Assembly (NCBI GenBank): GCA_046598395.1 | Contig: JBKJIQ010000009.1 | Span: forward strand, 124,001 to 188,000 | Reading direction: 5' to 3' | DNA from: JAENVU01 sp046598395 | GTDB lineage: Bacteria > Actinomycetota > Acidimicrobiia > IMCC26256 > JAENVU01 | Length of the DNA: 64,000 nucleotides | In this document: positions 51,536 through 60,613 of the stretch, piece by piece | How the letters are laid out: each line of letters starts with the position of its first letter | Position numbering within the stretch: position 1 is the first letter of the stretch | The notes under the pieces: generated by a model | What the model was told of the DNA's origin: nothing | What the model saw: only the letters and a program-made list of their open reading frames with translations | The model's database searches: none | Program-made: the position numbers and the translations under genes

Positions 51536-52339
51536 ATGAACACTGTCATCGTCCCACTCGACGGAAGCGTCGAAGCAGAGCTTGCACTCCCCCACGCGTG
51601 CCAGATCGCGGGTGAAGCTCCTGTGCTGCTCCTCACGAGCACCTGGCACGGCGAGCCAGCAGCGCCGCGTGGCTATCTCGAACAGCGAGCGATGTCACTG
51701 ATCGGCGCGCGGGCCGAGAGCCGAGTGGTCCTCGACGAGCGGCCGGCCGATGCCGTAGCGGACGCGCTCGCATCGCACCCCGGCGCCATCGTCTGCATGG
51801 CCACCCATGGACGCAACACTCTCGGCCAAGCCGCGCTCGGCAGCACCGCAGAGGAACTGCTCCGCATTACGGACAAGCCTGTGTTACTCGTGGGACCACG
51901 CGCCACTTTCGACCCCGTTCGGGCCGCGGCCTCGACCACAATCCTCGCGGTCGACGGGCCCGATACCGCGCGCGCCCTCGCTCCCGCGGCCGCGGCGTTC
52001 GCCAGCCGTCATCAGTTGAACCTGTGGACCGTGCAAGTCGACGCCCCGGCGCCATTTCCGTTCGTCGCGGACACCGCGACGGCTTCGCAGCCTCAGCAGG
52101 GTCCGGGACTCGATGCGGCAATCGAAGCCTTCGCGCGAGAACACATCACCACGGAAACCGAGTTGCTCTTTGCGATGGACCCCGCCGACGCGATTATCCA
52201 TTTCGCAGAAAGGGTCAACGCCTCGTACGTGATCGTCGGCAACCATGCTCGAGCGGGTTTGGCCCGAATCGCGCTCGGGAACACTGCGATGCGGGTGGTG
52301 CACCGAGCACCGTGTCCCGTGCTGGTCGTCCGGCAATGA
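51536..52339 (+). CDS. Universal stress protein, tandem UspA domains
   Basis: Product is 267 residues with two Usp domains (about 1-122 and 130-267). Each carries the nucleotide-binding pattern: THGRNTLGQAALGSTAEELL in the first and NHARAGLARIALGNTAMRVV in the second. Tandem-domain Usp proteins are abundant among DosR-controlled genes of mycobacteria. It is the first gene of an operon; its stop overlaps the next start by 4 bp. Role: ATP-binding stress and growth-arrest protein. Confidence 0.9.
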   Translation: MNTVIVPLDGSVEAELALPHACQIAGEAPVLLLTSTWHGEPAAPRGYLEQRAMSLIGARAESRVVLDERPADAVADALASHPGAIVCMATHGRNTLGQAALGSTAEELLRITDKPVLLVGPRATFDPVRAAASTTILAVDGPDTARALAPAAAAFASRHQLNLWTVQVDAPAPFPFVADTATASQPQQGPGLDAAIEAFAREHITTETELLFAMDPADAIIHFAERVNASYVIVGNHARAGLARIALGNTAMRVVHRAPCPVLVVRQ

Positions 52340-53679
52340 GGTTCCGAGACCGCCAAGACGCCGGGCGCCAGCTCGCCCGACGAATCGGATACCTCCGCGA
52401 CTCCGATGTGGTCGTCCTCGGACTCCCGCGTGGCGGCGTTCCCGTCGCACGTGTGGTGGCCGACGAGCTGCGGGCACCGCTGGATGTCCTCATCGTGCGC
52501 AAACTCGGCTTTCCGTCGCAACCCGAGTTCGGGATGGGGGCAATCGGTGAGGGCAACGTTCGGGTCCTCGATACCGAGCTCGTCGCCCGCTACGGGATCA
52601 GCGAGCTCGAGATCCGTGAAATCGAGGATCGAGAACGCGTCGAACTCGACCGCCGAGTCAGCAAATACCGTGGCAACCGCGCGCCAATACCGCTGCGAGG
52701 ACGAATCGCGCTGATCGTGGACGACGGACTCGCCACCGGTGGGTCCGCGCGCGCCGCGATCCAGGTCGCCCGCGCGATGGGTGCGCGTCGGGTGATCCTG
52801 GCGGTTCCGGTTGCACCGGCCGACACCGTCGCCTCATTGCATCGCGAGGCGGACGAGATCATCGTCGTCACCATGCCATCGGAGTTCCGTGCGATTGGCG
52901 AATGGTACGACAACTTCACCGCGACCAGTGACGCCGAGGTCCTCGCCGCACTCGAGTCCGGACCGAGCCCGGTGGCCGCAGATGACCGGAGGGCGCCATC
53001 GGAACCGTCCTCGTCCGACGTACGGATCTCGATGGGGCCCGTTTCACTCGCAGGCCTCCTCGACATCCCCGAGGCCGCCCGCGGCATCGTGGTATTCGCC
53101 CACGGAAGCGGAAGCAGCCGCCACAGCGTTCGCAACCTTGCGGTGGCCCGTCGACTCCGTGCAGCAGGTTTCGCGACGCTCCTGTTCGATCTCCTGACCG
53201 ATGCCGAGGCGCGCGATCGTTCGCTGGTCTTCGACACCGAACTTCTCGCCCGACGGTTGCTCGAGGTCACGAAATGGGTCGAGGGTCAGGGCGCCATCGG
53301 CGACCTCCCGATCGGCCTGTTCGGTGCCAGCACCGGTGCCGGCGCCGCCCTTCGTGTCGCGGCCAATCCGGAAGCCCATATCCAAGCCGTGGTGTCGCGC
53401 GGCGGGCGCCCCGACCTCGCGGGCGACCAACTCCCGAGCGTGCGCGGCCCCGTACTCCTGATCGTCGGCGGGGCCGACGAACCCACGCTGCGGGTGAACC
53501 AAGCGGCAGCCGCATCCCTTCGATGTGAGCACGTGATCACTATTGTTCGCGGCGCCACGCACCTGTTCGAGGAACCCGGTGCCCTCGAAACCGTCGCCGA
53601 CCTCGCGGCCGAGTGGTTTGACGCCCACCTCCACACCAGCCAGACGGCACGAGACCTTCCGGCACCGGTCAATCGATGA
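52336..53679 (+). CDS. Phosphoribosyltransferase-dienelactone-hydrolase-like fusion
   Basis: Product is 447 residues. Residues 1-210 are a type I phosphoribosyltransferase with the PRPP loop VDDGLATGGSARA (128-140) and early LGLPRGGVPVA. Residues 230-440 are an alpha/beta hydrolase with VVFAHGSGSSRHS and nucleophile elbow GASTGAG (Ser332). The same domain order occurs in the mycobacterial DosR-regulon protein Rv0571c. Substrates of neither half are known. Overlaps of 4 bp with both neighbours indicate a tight operon. Confidence 0.88.
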   Translation: MRFRDRQDAGRQLARRIGYLRDSDVVVLGLPRGGVPVARVVADELRAPLDVLIVRKLGFPSQPEFGMGAIGEGNVRVLDTELVARYGISELEIREIEDRERVELDRRVSKYRGNRAPIPLRGRIALIVDDGLATGGSARAAIQVARAMGARRVILAVPVAPADTVASLHREADEIIVVTMPSEFRAIGEWYDNFTATSDAEVLAALESGPSPVAADDRRAPSEPSSSDVRISMGPVSLAGLLDIPEAARGIVVFAHGSGSSRHSVRNLAVARRLRAAGFATLLFDLLTDAEARDRSLVFDTELLARRLLEVTKWVEGQGAIGDLPIGLFGASTGAGAALRVAANPEAHIQAVVSRGGRPDLAGDQLPSVRGPVLLIVGGADEPTLRVNQAAAASLRCEHVITIVRGATHLFEEPGALETVADLAAEWFDAHLHTSQTARDLPAPVNR

Positions 53680-55031
53680 CCACCACCGAGGCACCCACCC
53701 TCACAACGTTGGCGGCAGCCATCGCCCTCGCCGCCCATCCGATTACGGGGGCACGGGACGACTACGCCGGACTCGTCGAGCGGCTGGGCCAGCACCAGAT
53801 CGTGCTCATCGGCGAGGCGTCGCACGGAACGCACGAGTTCTACGCCGAGCGCGCCCGCATCACGCGCCAACTCATCGATGATCATGGGTTCTCTGCCGTG
53901 GCGATCGAAGGTGATTGGCCCGACGCCTATCGAGTGAACCGGTACGTCCTCGGCCAGGCCGGCGACCCGGACGCGGAGCACGCGTTACGCGGGTTCCAGC
54001 GATTTCCGACCTGGATGTGGCGTAACCAGGACGTCCTTGTGTTCGTCTCGTGGTTGCGGGCCCGCAACGATGCCCACTCGCACCCGATGAGCAAGGTCCG
54101 CTTCTATGGGCTCGATCTCTACAGTCTCGGTGCGTCGATGGAAGCGGTGGTGGCGTACCTCGACGCCGTCGATCCGGCCGAGGCGGCTCGGGCCCGGGAG
54201 CGGTACGCGTGTTTCGATCGCTTCGAAGGACCGGAGGGTCAGTCCTACGGATATGCCCTCGCGCATCAGGGCGCGATTCCCTGTGAGAACGAAGTGGTTG
54301 CCCAACTCCTCGCGCTCCGAGCGCACACCGACGACTATCTGCGACGCGACGGGATGGACGCGTTCGACGAACAGTTCTTCGCCGAACAAAACGCCGTCGT
54401 GGTACGCGACGCCGAGGAGTACTACCAACAGATGTATCGGGCCGAAGTGTCCTCCTGGAACCTGCGCGATCGACACATGGCGAATACGGCCGACGCGTTG
54501 CTCGAACATCTCGGCCACCACGTGTCGCACCCGAAGCTCGTGATCTGGGAACACAACTCGCACGTGGGCGACGCCCGCGCCACTCAGATGTCAGCGCGCG
54601 GGGAGCTCAACGTGGGCCAGCTCGCCCGGCAGCGTTACGGCGACCGAGCGGCCCTCGTCGGATTCACCACCTACGAGGGTCACGTCACCGCCGCGCGTGA
54701 TTGGGGCGAAGCATTCGAACGGCGCCGGGTCCGTCCGGCGCGAGCAGACAGCTACGAAGCGCTCATGCACGCCGTGGACCACCCCCGCTTCTGGGTCGAT
54801 TGTCATGAGCCCACCGTCCAAGCAGCGCTGGAACAACCACGCTTGGAGCGCGCGATCGGGGTCATCTATCGACCGGAGACCGAGCGCCAGAGCCACTACT
54901 TCCCGGCGCAGCTCGGGGCGCAGTTCGATGCGGTGATCCACTTGGACCGCACGGGTGCAGTCGAACCGCTCGAGCCGACGCCCGTGTGGGTGGCGGGCGA
55001 GCCGCCGGAGACCTTCCCGACTGGACTCTGA
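53676..55031 (+). CDS. Erythromycin-esterase-like protein
   Basis: Product is 451 residues. The family motifs are VLIGEASHGTHEFYAERARI (residues 43-62, with the catalytic His-Glu region), VAIEGDWPDAYRVNRYV, MWRNQDVLVFVSWLR and VIWEHNSHVGDARA. The name comes from macrolide esterases, but most chromosomal members are of unknown function. In mycobacteria a member fused to a phosphoribosyltransferase (Rv2030c) belongs to the DosR regulon; here the two activities are adjacent genes overlapping by 4 bp. Macrolide resistance is not implied. Confidence 0.88.
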   Translation: MTTTEAPTLTTLAAAIALAAHPITGARDDYAGLVERLGQHQIVLIGEASHGTHEFYAERARITRQLIDDHGFSAVAIEGDWPDAYRVNRYVLGQAGDPDAEHALRGFQRFPTWMWRNQDVLVFVSWLRARNDAHSHPMSKVRFYGLDLYSLGASMEAVVAYLDAVDPAEAARARERYACFDRFEGPEGQSYGYALAHQGAIPCENEVVAQLLALRAHTDDYLRRDGMDAFDEQFFAEQNAVVVRDAEEYYQQMYRAEVSSWNLRDRHMANTADALLEHLGHHVSHPKLVIWEHNSHVGDARATQMSARGELNVGQLARQRYGDRAALVGFTTYEGHVTAARDWGEAFERRRVRPARADSYEALMHAVDHPRFWVDCHEPTVQAALEQPRLERAIGVIYRPETERQSHYFPAQLGAQFDAVIHLDRTGAVEPLEPTPVWVAGEPPETFPTGL

Positions 55032-55052
55032 GATCTGGGTGCCGAGGCGAAC

Positions 55053-55067
55053 CTGGCCGAAGGTCCC
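55053..55067 (-). promoter_or_regulatory. DosR-box-like site between erythromycin esterase and M50 protease genes
   Basis: On the minus strand it reads GGGACCTTCGGCCAG, 12 of 15 matches to the 61764 site; the site is near-palindromic. It starts 22 bp after the esterase stop. The rest of 55068-55176 shows no gene. Confidence 0.5.
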
Positions 55068-55176
55068 GAAGCGGAGCGACCGACGGCACTACAACGCAGC
55101 ACCGGGGCCTGCGATGGTGAGGCAGTAAGCCCGACCAGCCAACCCCGGCCAGCCAACGAGGTGCACGGTGCGTGCG

Positions 55177-55323
55177 ATGGATGCAATGCGGAAGACCCCA
55201 GTGACGATCGATGCCGCCGAATCCATCCGGGCCGCGGCCCTGCCCGCGGACGCGGATCTTTGGGCCGCGCCTCCCGTCTTGCATCCGAAACCGCAGGTCC
55301 CGGCGACGATCGTCCGAAAATGA
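55177..55323 (+). CDS. Possible small protein or leader peptide coupled to the M50 protease gene
   Basis: A 48-residue frame (MDAMRKTPVTIDAAESIRAA...) ends in TGA overlapping the protease ATG by 4 bp, the same overlap style as the preceding operon. It has no recognisable domain and no strong ribosome binding site. It may serve translational coupling only. Confidence 0.35.
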   Translation: MDAMRKTPVTIDAAESIRAAALPADADLWAAPPVLHPKPQVPATIVRK

Positions 55324-56300
55324 CCGAAACGTCCGGTCCCCCGACTCCACGACGACGACACCGCAACTCCTTCCCGATCGCCCGAGTCGCGGGGATCGAA
55401 GTCCGGGTCCACTTCACGTTCTTCCTGCTTCTCGCGTTGTTCGCGTACGCCGGTCCCGCGGCCGGTTTCGACAATGCCTTCATGGCCGTCGCGTGGGTGC
55501 TCGCGGTCTTCGGCTGTGTCCTGGTGCACGAGTTCTCCCACTGCATCGTGGCGCGTCGGCGCGGTGGGGAGGTCCACGAAATCCTTCTGATGCCGCTTGG
55601 CGGAATCTCGAAGCTCGAGCGACTCCCCGAACGGCCGGCCGACGAGTTCGCCATCGCGATTGCGGGTCCGATCGCCAGCTTCGGCATCGCGATCGCCGCC
55701 GGGCTCGCGTGCATCGCGACGGGTCGGGCCCTCGTCCCGATCGACCTCGTTGCGGGTGCTTGGTTCGCCCGGCTCGCCTGGTTGAACCTGATCTTGGGTG
55801 CGTTCAACCTGCTTCCGGCATTCCCTCTCGATGGCGGGAGAGTGTTTCGTTCCCTCCTCGAACGCCGCCTCGACCTCGAATCGGCCACGATCATCGCGAC
55901 TCGAGTCGGTCACGCATTCGCCGCCGCGCTGGTGGTCGTCGGGATTCTCTTCGACATATGGCTTGCCCTGATCGGATTGTTTGTGTACTTCGGTGCGTCG
56001 GCCGAACAGACCGCGACCATCGTGCACCTGCGGTTGCGCGGCCACCGAGTTGGGGAGCTGATGCGCATCGACCTCGACCGCCTGGCGCCGTTCGCTGGAC
56101 TGGCCTCGAACGGCGTCGCCCCGAATGATCAGCTCTCCGACGAGATCGTCGCCCGCGTGGCGAGTGCCCCCGACCGTCAGCTTCCGGTGGTCAAGTCCGG
56201 ACAGCTCGTCGGGGTCTTGCGATTCGAAGACATCGAGCGGCTCGTGGCATCCGCACCGGCGCCGATTCAAGATGCACCGAAACCGGCTGACAACCACTGA
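55320..56300 (+). CDS. M50-family site-2-type metalloprotease
   Basis: Product is 326 residues with about six hydrophobic segments. The zinc motif HEFSH is at residues 70-74 in a transmembrane helix, and the third ligand is in FNLLPAFPLDGGRVFRS. The C-terminal 90 residues (LMRIDLDRLAPF to VLRFEDIERLVA) resemble a CBS-type regulatory domain. Such rhomboid-like intramembrane proteases with CBS domains cleave membrane-bound regulators, and related genes occur in mycobacterial dormancy loci. A DosR-like site lies 250 bp upstream. Confidence 0.88.
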   Translation: MTETSGPPTPRRRHRNSFPIARVAGIEVRVHFTFFLLLALFAYAGPAAGFDNAFMAVAWVLAVFGCVLVHEFSHCIVARRRGGEVHEILLMPLGGISKLERLPERPADEFAIAIAGPIASFGIAIAAGLACIATGRALVPIDLVAGAWFARLAWLNLILGAFNLLPAFPLDGGRVFRSLLERRLDLESATIIATRVGHAFAAALVVVGILFDIWLALIGLFVYFGASAEQTATIVHLRLRGHRVGELMRIDLDRLAPFAGLASNGVAPNDQLSDEIVARVASAPDRQLPVVKSGQLVGVLRFEDIERLVASAPAPIQDAPKPADNH

Positions 56301-56450
56301 GGAGTGGAAGACGAAGCACGGCGAACCGGGCGAGTCCTTCGAGACCATCAAGAACGGTTCGATGCCACCCGACTACGACACCTGGTTCGGCCTGCATTCG
56401 AACGCGAAGCTGACCGCCGCCGAGAAGAAAGAAACCGCGGACGGCACCTC
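56301..56450 (+). pseudogene. Remnant of a haem-binding-domain protein (C-terminal part)
   Basis: Directly after the protease stop, about 45 codons in the +1 frame encode EEWKTKHGEPGESFETIKNG, SMPPDYDTWFGLHSNAKLTA and AEKKETADG. This matches the end of the Haem_bd domain (G-x-MPP-x(2)-Y-x(4)-H-x-AKLTxAEK). The N-terminal half with the CxxCH haem site is missing and the frame runs on into non-homologous sequence, so it is a fragment. From 56450 to 56629 I see nothing recognisable; this is probably a deletion junction. Confidence 0.5.
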
Positions 56451-56629
56451 GATGGCGACCTGCGAAGTGGGTATCCATGACTGCCACATCGCGGCCGGCG
56501 TCCTCGGATCGGAACGCACACCCGCTCGTGGCCGTGATCCGACCCACCGCGGGCCCACCGCGGTCCGAGGGTCCACCCCGACCACCAGCCCCGGCACGAG
56601 GACGGTGCGAACGCGGCGTGACGCGTCGA

Positions 56630-56926
56630 CCCCGAGAACAGATTGAAGGTCTGGAAGACAAAGCTCACCGTCTCGCGTCGGAACCGCGCGAGTTCCGCAC
56701 GTGATGCGCCGACAATGTGGTGGCCGTCGATGATGACCTCGCCCGCGGTAGCAACGTCTCGCGCCCCGATCAGGTTGAGCAGGGTCGTCTTCCCGCATCC
56801 CGACGGTCCGAGCACAACCGCGAGCGCGCCGGATTCGACCTCGAGATTCACACGTTCGAGCGCGGTCACGATGGTGCCGCCGATCTCATAGATCCGGGAC
56901 CCCTCTCGTAGCTCGATCAGGGACAC
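56630..56926 (-). pseudogene. Truncated ABC transporter ATPase (LolD/MacB type), N-terminal third
   Basis: From GTG 56926 the frame encodes about 99 residues: LIELREGSRIYEIGGTIVTA, LERVNLEVESGALAVVLGPS, Walker A GPSGCGKTTLL, AGEVIIDGHHI and the Q-loop FVFQTFNLF. It then diverges; the signature LSGGQ, Walker B and H-loop are absent. The start overlaps the P-type ATPase stop by 10 bp, showing that it was once the next gene of that operon. Confidence 0.65.
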
Positions 56927-59499
56927 GGTGGCGCTCCGATCGGTGTGGCTTCCTGACGTCGAAACCGCCGAGCCTTGTCCAACGCGTCGACGATCAACAC
57001 CGCCGGGATGGCTCCCAGTGCGACCGCGAACCCGACGCCGGTTGGGATCGTGTGCCGCAGGACGTCGGCGAGCGGGGCGATTCCCAGGAACGCGAGCAGC
57101 GCGACCCCTTCGACGATCACGGCCCCGACGAGCAAACGATTCGAGAACCAACCCAAGCGCGCCGGGGTCACGCTCGCGCTCCGACACGCGAACGCGTTCG
57201 CCATCTGGCCGAGTACCACGGCCGCGAACGCTGCCCCCGACGCCGCGCGCAGCGGAGCATCGGCGAAGTGATCGCCGAACCACCAACCGGACGCGAGGTA
57301 CGTCGCGAGGAACGCCGCCATCTCCACGGTCGCCTCGGTGGGTCCGAGCACGCCGAAGACGCGCCCGAGCAACCTCCGGTCGATGAGCCGGCCCGTGAGT
57401 GGTGGGCCGGCAAGCACATGTGCAGCCGGAGCCTCGGCGCCGAGCGCGAGCGCAGGGAGCAGGTCGGTGCCGATGTCGAGGCACAGCACCTGGAGCACCG
57501 TGAGCGCGAGCGGAATCCGGCCACCGGAAAGGGCCCACACGACGAACGGTGTCAGCTCGGCGACGTTGTCCGTGAGGTGGTACGTGAGGAATCGCCGGAT
57601 GTTGGAAAAGGTCGCTCGGCCCTGCTCGACCGCCGCGACCACCGTAGCGAAGTGGTCGTCGAGGAGTACGAGATCGGCGGCCTCGCGAGCCACATCCGTC
57701 CCGGATGCACCCATCGCGATGCCAATGTCCGCGGCCTGGAGTGCAGGACCGTCGTTCACACCGTCGCCGGTCATGGCGACCACGTGGCCCCGCGCCTGCA
57801 ACGCCCGCGCGATGCGTAGCTTGTCCTCGGGCGACACCCGAGCGAGGACGACCCCGTCGTAATCGAGGAGTGCTCCGAGAATTTGCTCGTCTTCGGGGAG
57901 ATCCGCCCCGACAACCACCCGCTCCTCACCGAGCACCAACCCGACCTCACGCGCGATTGCCAACGCAGTCGCCGGATGATCTCCGGTCACCATCGCGACC
58001 CGGATTCCCGCTCCCCGGCACGCCGCCAACGCCTCGGCCGCGCCCTCACGGGGAGGATCTTCGAGGCCGACCAAACCCATCAGGGTCAGGCCTCGCTCGG
58101 CCTCGGCTGCGTCACCAGGTTCCGAACCCGGATGAAGAGTCCGGCAGGCGACGGCGAGGACCCGCAGACCCCGTTGGGCGAAGTCACCCAATGCCTCGTG
58201 AGCACGCGGATCCGTATCGGCGCACACGGCGAACACCGAATCCGGGGCGCCCTTGACGAGTACCGCGTCGTCCACCACGATCGCCATTCTGCGGCGGCGC
58301 GGATCGAAGGGGAAGCGAGCCCGCTCCACGCCGTCGACCGCGCCGGTGCCAAGCCGCCGCGCCAGGACGTCGAGCGCGGCTTCCATCGGATCGCCCAGGA
58401 CGACCCAACGCCCGTCCGTTTCCACGGCACGGCCCGAGGAGCAACGGGCGGCGGTCGCCGCAAGATCGGCAGCGAGTCGGCGGGCCTCGGCCTCGCCCTC
58501 GATTGCTCCCGCCGGCTCGTACCCGCGTCCCGAAACGTGCACCGGGCCGCCTGGCGTCCACACTTCGACAACACTCATCTCGTTTCGCGTCAGCGTCCCC
58601 GTCTTGTCCGTGCAGATGAACGTGGTGGATCCGAGCGTCTCGACCGCTTCGAGTCGGCGCACCAACGCCGCCTGCTTCGACATGCGCTGCGCGCCGATCG
58701 CCAACGACAGCGTGACGGTGGGGAGCAGGCCCTCGGGAACCAGCGCGACCGTGACGCCGATGGCGAAGAGAAATCCGTCGGACGCCTCGGTACCGACGAG
58801 CAGGGCGACCCCGAAGAAGGCCGCGCCGCATACCACCGCGATCACAGCGATGACGCGCACAACCTGGTCGAGCTCGCGCGCGAGCACGCTCCGCGGTCGG
58901 TTCTCGGACCGGGTCAGTCTGGCAATTGCCGCGAGTCGGGTCGACCCACCGATCGCAACGACCACCGCTCGCGCCTCGCCCTCCACCACGAAGGTCCCGG
59001 CCGCAATCGAGTCGCCGGGCTCACCGATCATTGGAATGCTCTCACCGGTGAGGGTCGACGTGTCGACGGCGAGCGAATGCGCCCGAGTCACCGTGAGGTC
59101 CGCCGAGATCCGGTCGCCCGGTCCGAGCACGACGAGGTCGCCCACGACGAGCTCTCGAGCGTCGATCTCCCGCTCGACACCGTCGCGCACCACGATGCTG
59201 CGACGCGGCAGCAGATCCCGCAGGCGCTCCGCTGCCTTTTCGGCCCGAGTCTCCTGCACGAACGCAAAAACACCGTTGATGATGACGACGAGGCAGATCG
59301 CCACCGCGAGCTCGGAGAGTCCAGCGACCACGGCAAGACCGGCAGCCACCCAGAGCATCAACGCGAAGAAATGCGCGAACTGCGCGACCAGCTGCCGCCA
59401 ACGGGCGTGCTGCCGGGCGACCGGCAGGACATTCGCTCCATCGCGAACGAGTCGGGTGGCTGCTTCCGCCGAACTCAGCCCGACTAGGTCGACGGGCAC
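56917..59499 (-). CDS. CtpF-like cation-transporting P-type ATPase
   Basis: Product is 860 residues from GTG 59499, with AAGGAG 4-5 nt upstream. Motifs in order: actuator TGES (151-154), M4 PEGLLPT (255-261), phosphorylation site DKTGTLT with Asp298, nucleotide site KGAPDS, and hinge GDGVND (578-583). The PEGL form and two helix pairs before TGES place it in the P2 (Ca/Mg/Na) group, like CtpF of M. tuberculosis, a DosR-regulon member. It follows the small gene at 59484-59816 with a 16-bp overlap and is expected to export a divalent cation during stress. Confidence 0.92.
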   Translation of the reverse strand: MPVDLVGLSSAEAATRLVRDGANVLPVARQHARWRQLVAQFAHFFALMLWVAAGLAVVAGLSELAVAICLVVIINGVFAFVQETRAEKAAERLRDLLPRRSIVVRDGVEREIDARELVVGDLVVLGPGDRISADLTVTRAHSLAVDTSTLTGESIPMIGEPGDSIAAGTFVVEGEARAVVVAIGGSTRLAAIARLTRSENRPRSVLARELDQVVRVIAVIAVVCGAAFFGVALLVGTEASDGFLFAIGVTVALVPEGLLPTVTLSLAIGAQRMSKQAALVRRLEAVETLGSTTFICTDKTGTLTRNEMSVVEVWTPGGPVHVSGRGYEPAGAIEGEAEARRLAADLAATAARCSSGRAVETDGRWVVLGDPMEAALDVLARRLGTGAVDGVERARFPFDPRRRRMAIVVDDAVLVKGAPDSVFAVCADTDPRAHEALGDFAQRGLRVLAVACRTLHPGSEPGDAAEAERGLTLMGLVGLEDPPREGAAEALAACRGAGIRVAMVTGDHPATALAIAREVGLVLGEERVVVGADLPEDEQILGALLDYDGVVLARVSPEDKLRIARALQARGHVVAMTGDGVNDGPALQAADIGIAMGASGTDVAREAADLVLLDDHFATVVAAVEQGRATFSNIRRFLTYHLTDNVAELTPFVVWALSGGRIPLALTVLQVLCLDIGTDLLPALALGAEAPAAHVLAGPPLTGRLIDRRLLGRVFGVLGPTEATVEMAAFLATYLASGWWFGDHFADAPLRAASGAAFAAVVLGQMANAFACRSASVTPARLGWFSNRLLVGAVIVEGVALLAFLGIAPLADVLRHTIPTGVGFAVALGAIPAVLIVDALDKARRFRRQEATPIGAPPCP

Positions 59500-59816
59500 C
59501 CGACTCCTTCGCCGCCTTCGTCGATCGCCTCGAAGCTGCCGTCGGCGATGCCCACCTCAGCATCAAAACGACGAAGGGAGGCGACGACCTGCACCAAGAT
59601 GAACTGCGCGACCCTCCAGGGAATGCTCGGGCGGAGGTGAAGTATCAATCGGCAACGGGTACCCGCTCGCAAGTACTCCACGTGCGCGCCATCCGATGGA
59701 TAGCCATGCCAGTCGAGCGAGGCCCGGAGCGTGGTGGTGGCCAGGCCTTTGAGCCCGTCACGGGAGCGTGCGCCAGCCGAGGGGACGAGAGGGTGCGAAG
59801 TTGCCAGCATCGTCAT
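59484..59816 (-). CDS. Small protein of unknown function, first gene of the P-type ATPase operon
   Basis: Product is 110 residues from ATG 59816. It contains GARSRDGLKGLATTTLRASL, DGAHVEYLRAGTRCRLILHL and an acidic end; no transmembrane segment and no known domain. The start is supported by a DosR-like site 35 nt upstream, the same distance as for the operon at 51536. The stop overlaps the ATPase start. The unusual composition and lack of homology I can recognise leave its function open. Confidence 0.6.
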   Translation of the reverse strand: MTMLATSHPLVPSAGARSRDGLKGLATTTLRASLDWHGYPSDGAHVEYLRAGTRCRLILHLRPSIPWRVAQFILVQVVASLRRFDAEVGIADGSFEAIDEGGEGVGCPST

Positions 59817-59851
59817 ACCGGCGATGATCGTGGTTCGGGGCCACTCCGCCA

Positions 59852-59866
59852 AGGGTCCGAAGTCCC
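59852..59866 (-). promoter_or_regulatory. DosR-box-like site of the P-type ATPase operon
   Basis: On the minus strand it reads GGGACTTCGGACCCT, with half-sites GGGAC and GACCC. It lies 35 nt before ATG 59816 and 27 bp after the response-regulator stop. Confidence 0.6.
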
Positions 59867-59893
59867 GAGTGTGGCATCCCACCGTGGTGCGCT

Positions 59894-60574
59894 TCAGTCG
59901 CGTAGTGGTTCCAGGTTCTTGTGGAGCCCGGCGGCATAGACCGCGGCTTGCGTGCGGCGTTGCATGCCCAACTTGCTGAGCAAGTTGGACACGTAGTTCT
60001 TGACCGTCTTCTCCGCGAGATGGATGCGCTCGCCGATCTGGCGGTTGGTGAGACCCTCGGCGATCAGTTCGAGCACCTTGCGCTCCTGACCGGTCAGAGA
60101 GGCGAGCTGCTCGTCCTCTTCGGGGCCGCGGCGCAGGCGATCCAGGACCCGTGCGGTCACCCCGGGATCCAGCAGGGATTGGCCGGCGGCCACGCGCCGG
60201 ATCGCGTCGACGATGTCGGGTCCCTTGATCTGCTTCAACAGGTATCCGGACGCACCGGCCATGATCGCCTGGAACAATGCTTCGTCGTCGGAGAACGACG
60301 TCAGCATCAGGCACTGGATCTCGGGGTGGCGGGAGCGCACCTCCCGGCACACCTCAACGCCGGTGCCATCAGGGAGGCGGACATCCAACACCGCGACATC
60401 CGGGCGGGTCGGCGGGATACGTGAAATCGCCTCGGCCGCGGTTCCGGCCTCGCCGACGATTTCGATCTCGCCGGAGTCAACGAGGAGATCACGCAGTCCC
60501 CTGCGGACGATCTCGTGATCGTCGAGCAGGAACACCTTGATCAATCGTTGCTCGCCTGCTTGGTTCTCGGACAC
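59894..60574 (-). CDS. devR: DosR/DevR-like NarL-family response regulator
   Basis: Product is 226 residues. GTG 60574 is chosen because GGGAGG lies 7 nt upstream. The receiver domain has VFLLDDHEIVRRGLRDLL, phospho-acceptor Asp64 in VAVLDVRLPDG and switch Lys114 in YLLKQIKG. The C-terminal LuxR-type helix-turn-helix (160-220) reads LTGQERKVLELIAEGLTNRQ and AEKTVKNYVSNLLSKLGM. This recognition helix has the same KTVKNYVS core as mycobacterial DosR, whose Lys and Asn contact the GGGAC half-site. It is divergent from its kinase. Confidence 0.9.
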   Translation of the reverse strand: MSENQAGEQRLIKVFLLDDHEIVRRGLRDLLVDSGEIEIVGEAGTAAEAISRIPPTRPDVAVLDVRLPDGTGVEVCREVRSRHPEIQCLMLTSFSDDEALFQAIMAGASGYLLKQIKGPDIVDAIRRVAAGQSLLDPGVTARVLDRLRRGPEEDEQLASLTGQERKVLELIAEGLTNRQIGERIHLAEKTVKNYVSNLLSKLGMQRRTQAAVYAAGLHKNLEPLRD

Positions 60575-60613
60575 CGTTGGACCTCCCACAGCAAAGCGAG
60601 CGACAATGCACAG

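Noticed and set aside
53676..55031. Macrolide resistance gene
   Set aside because: The erythromycin-esterase name covers mostly housekeeping or stress proteins; operon context points to a dormancy function.
57883..59487. 534-codon plus-strand frame
   Set aside because: Antisense to the P-type ATPase, which has all catalytic motifs; the frame is Arg/His-rich with no recognisable domain.
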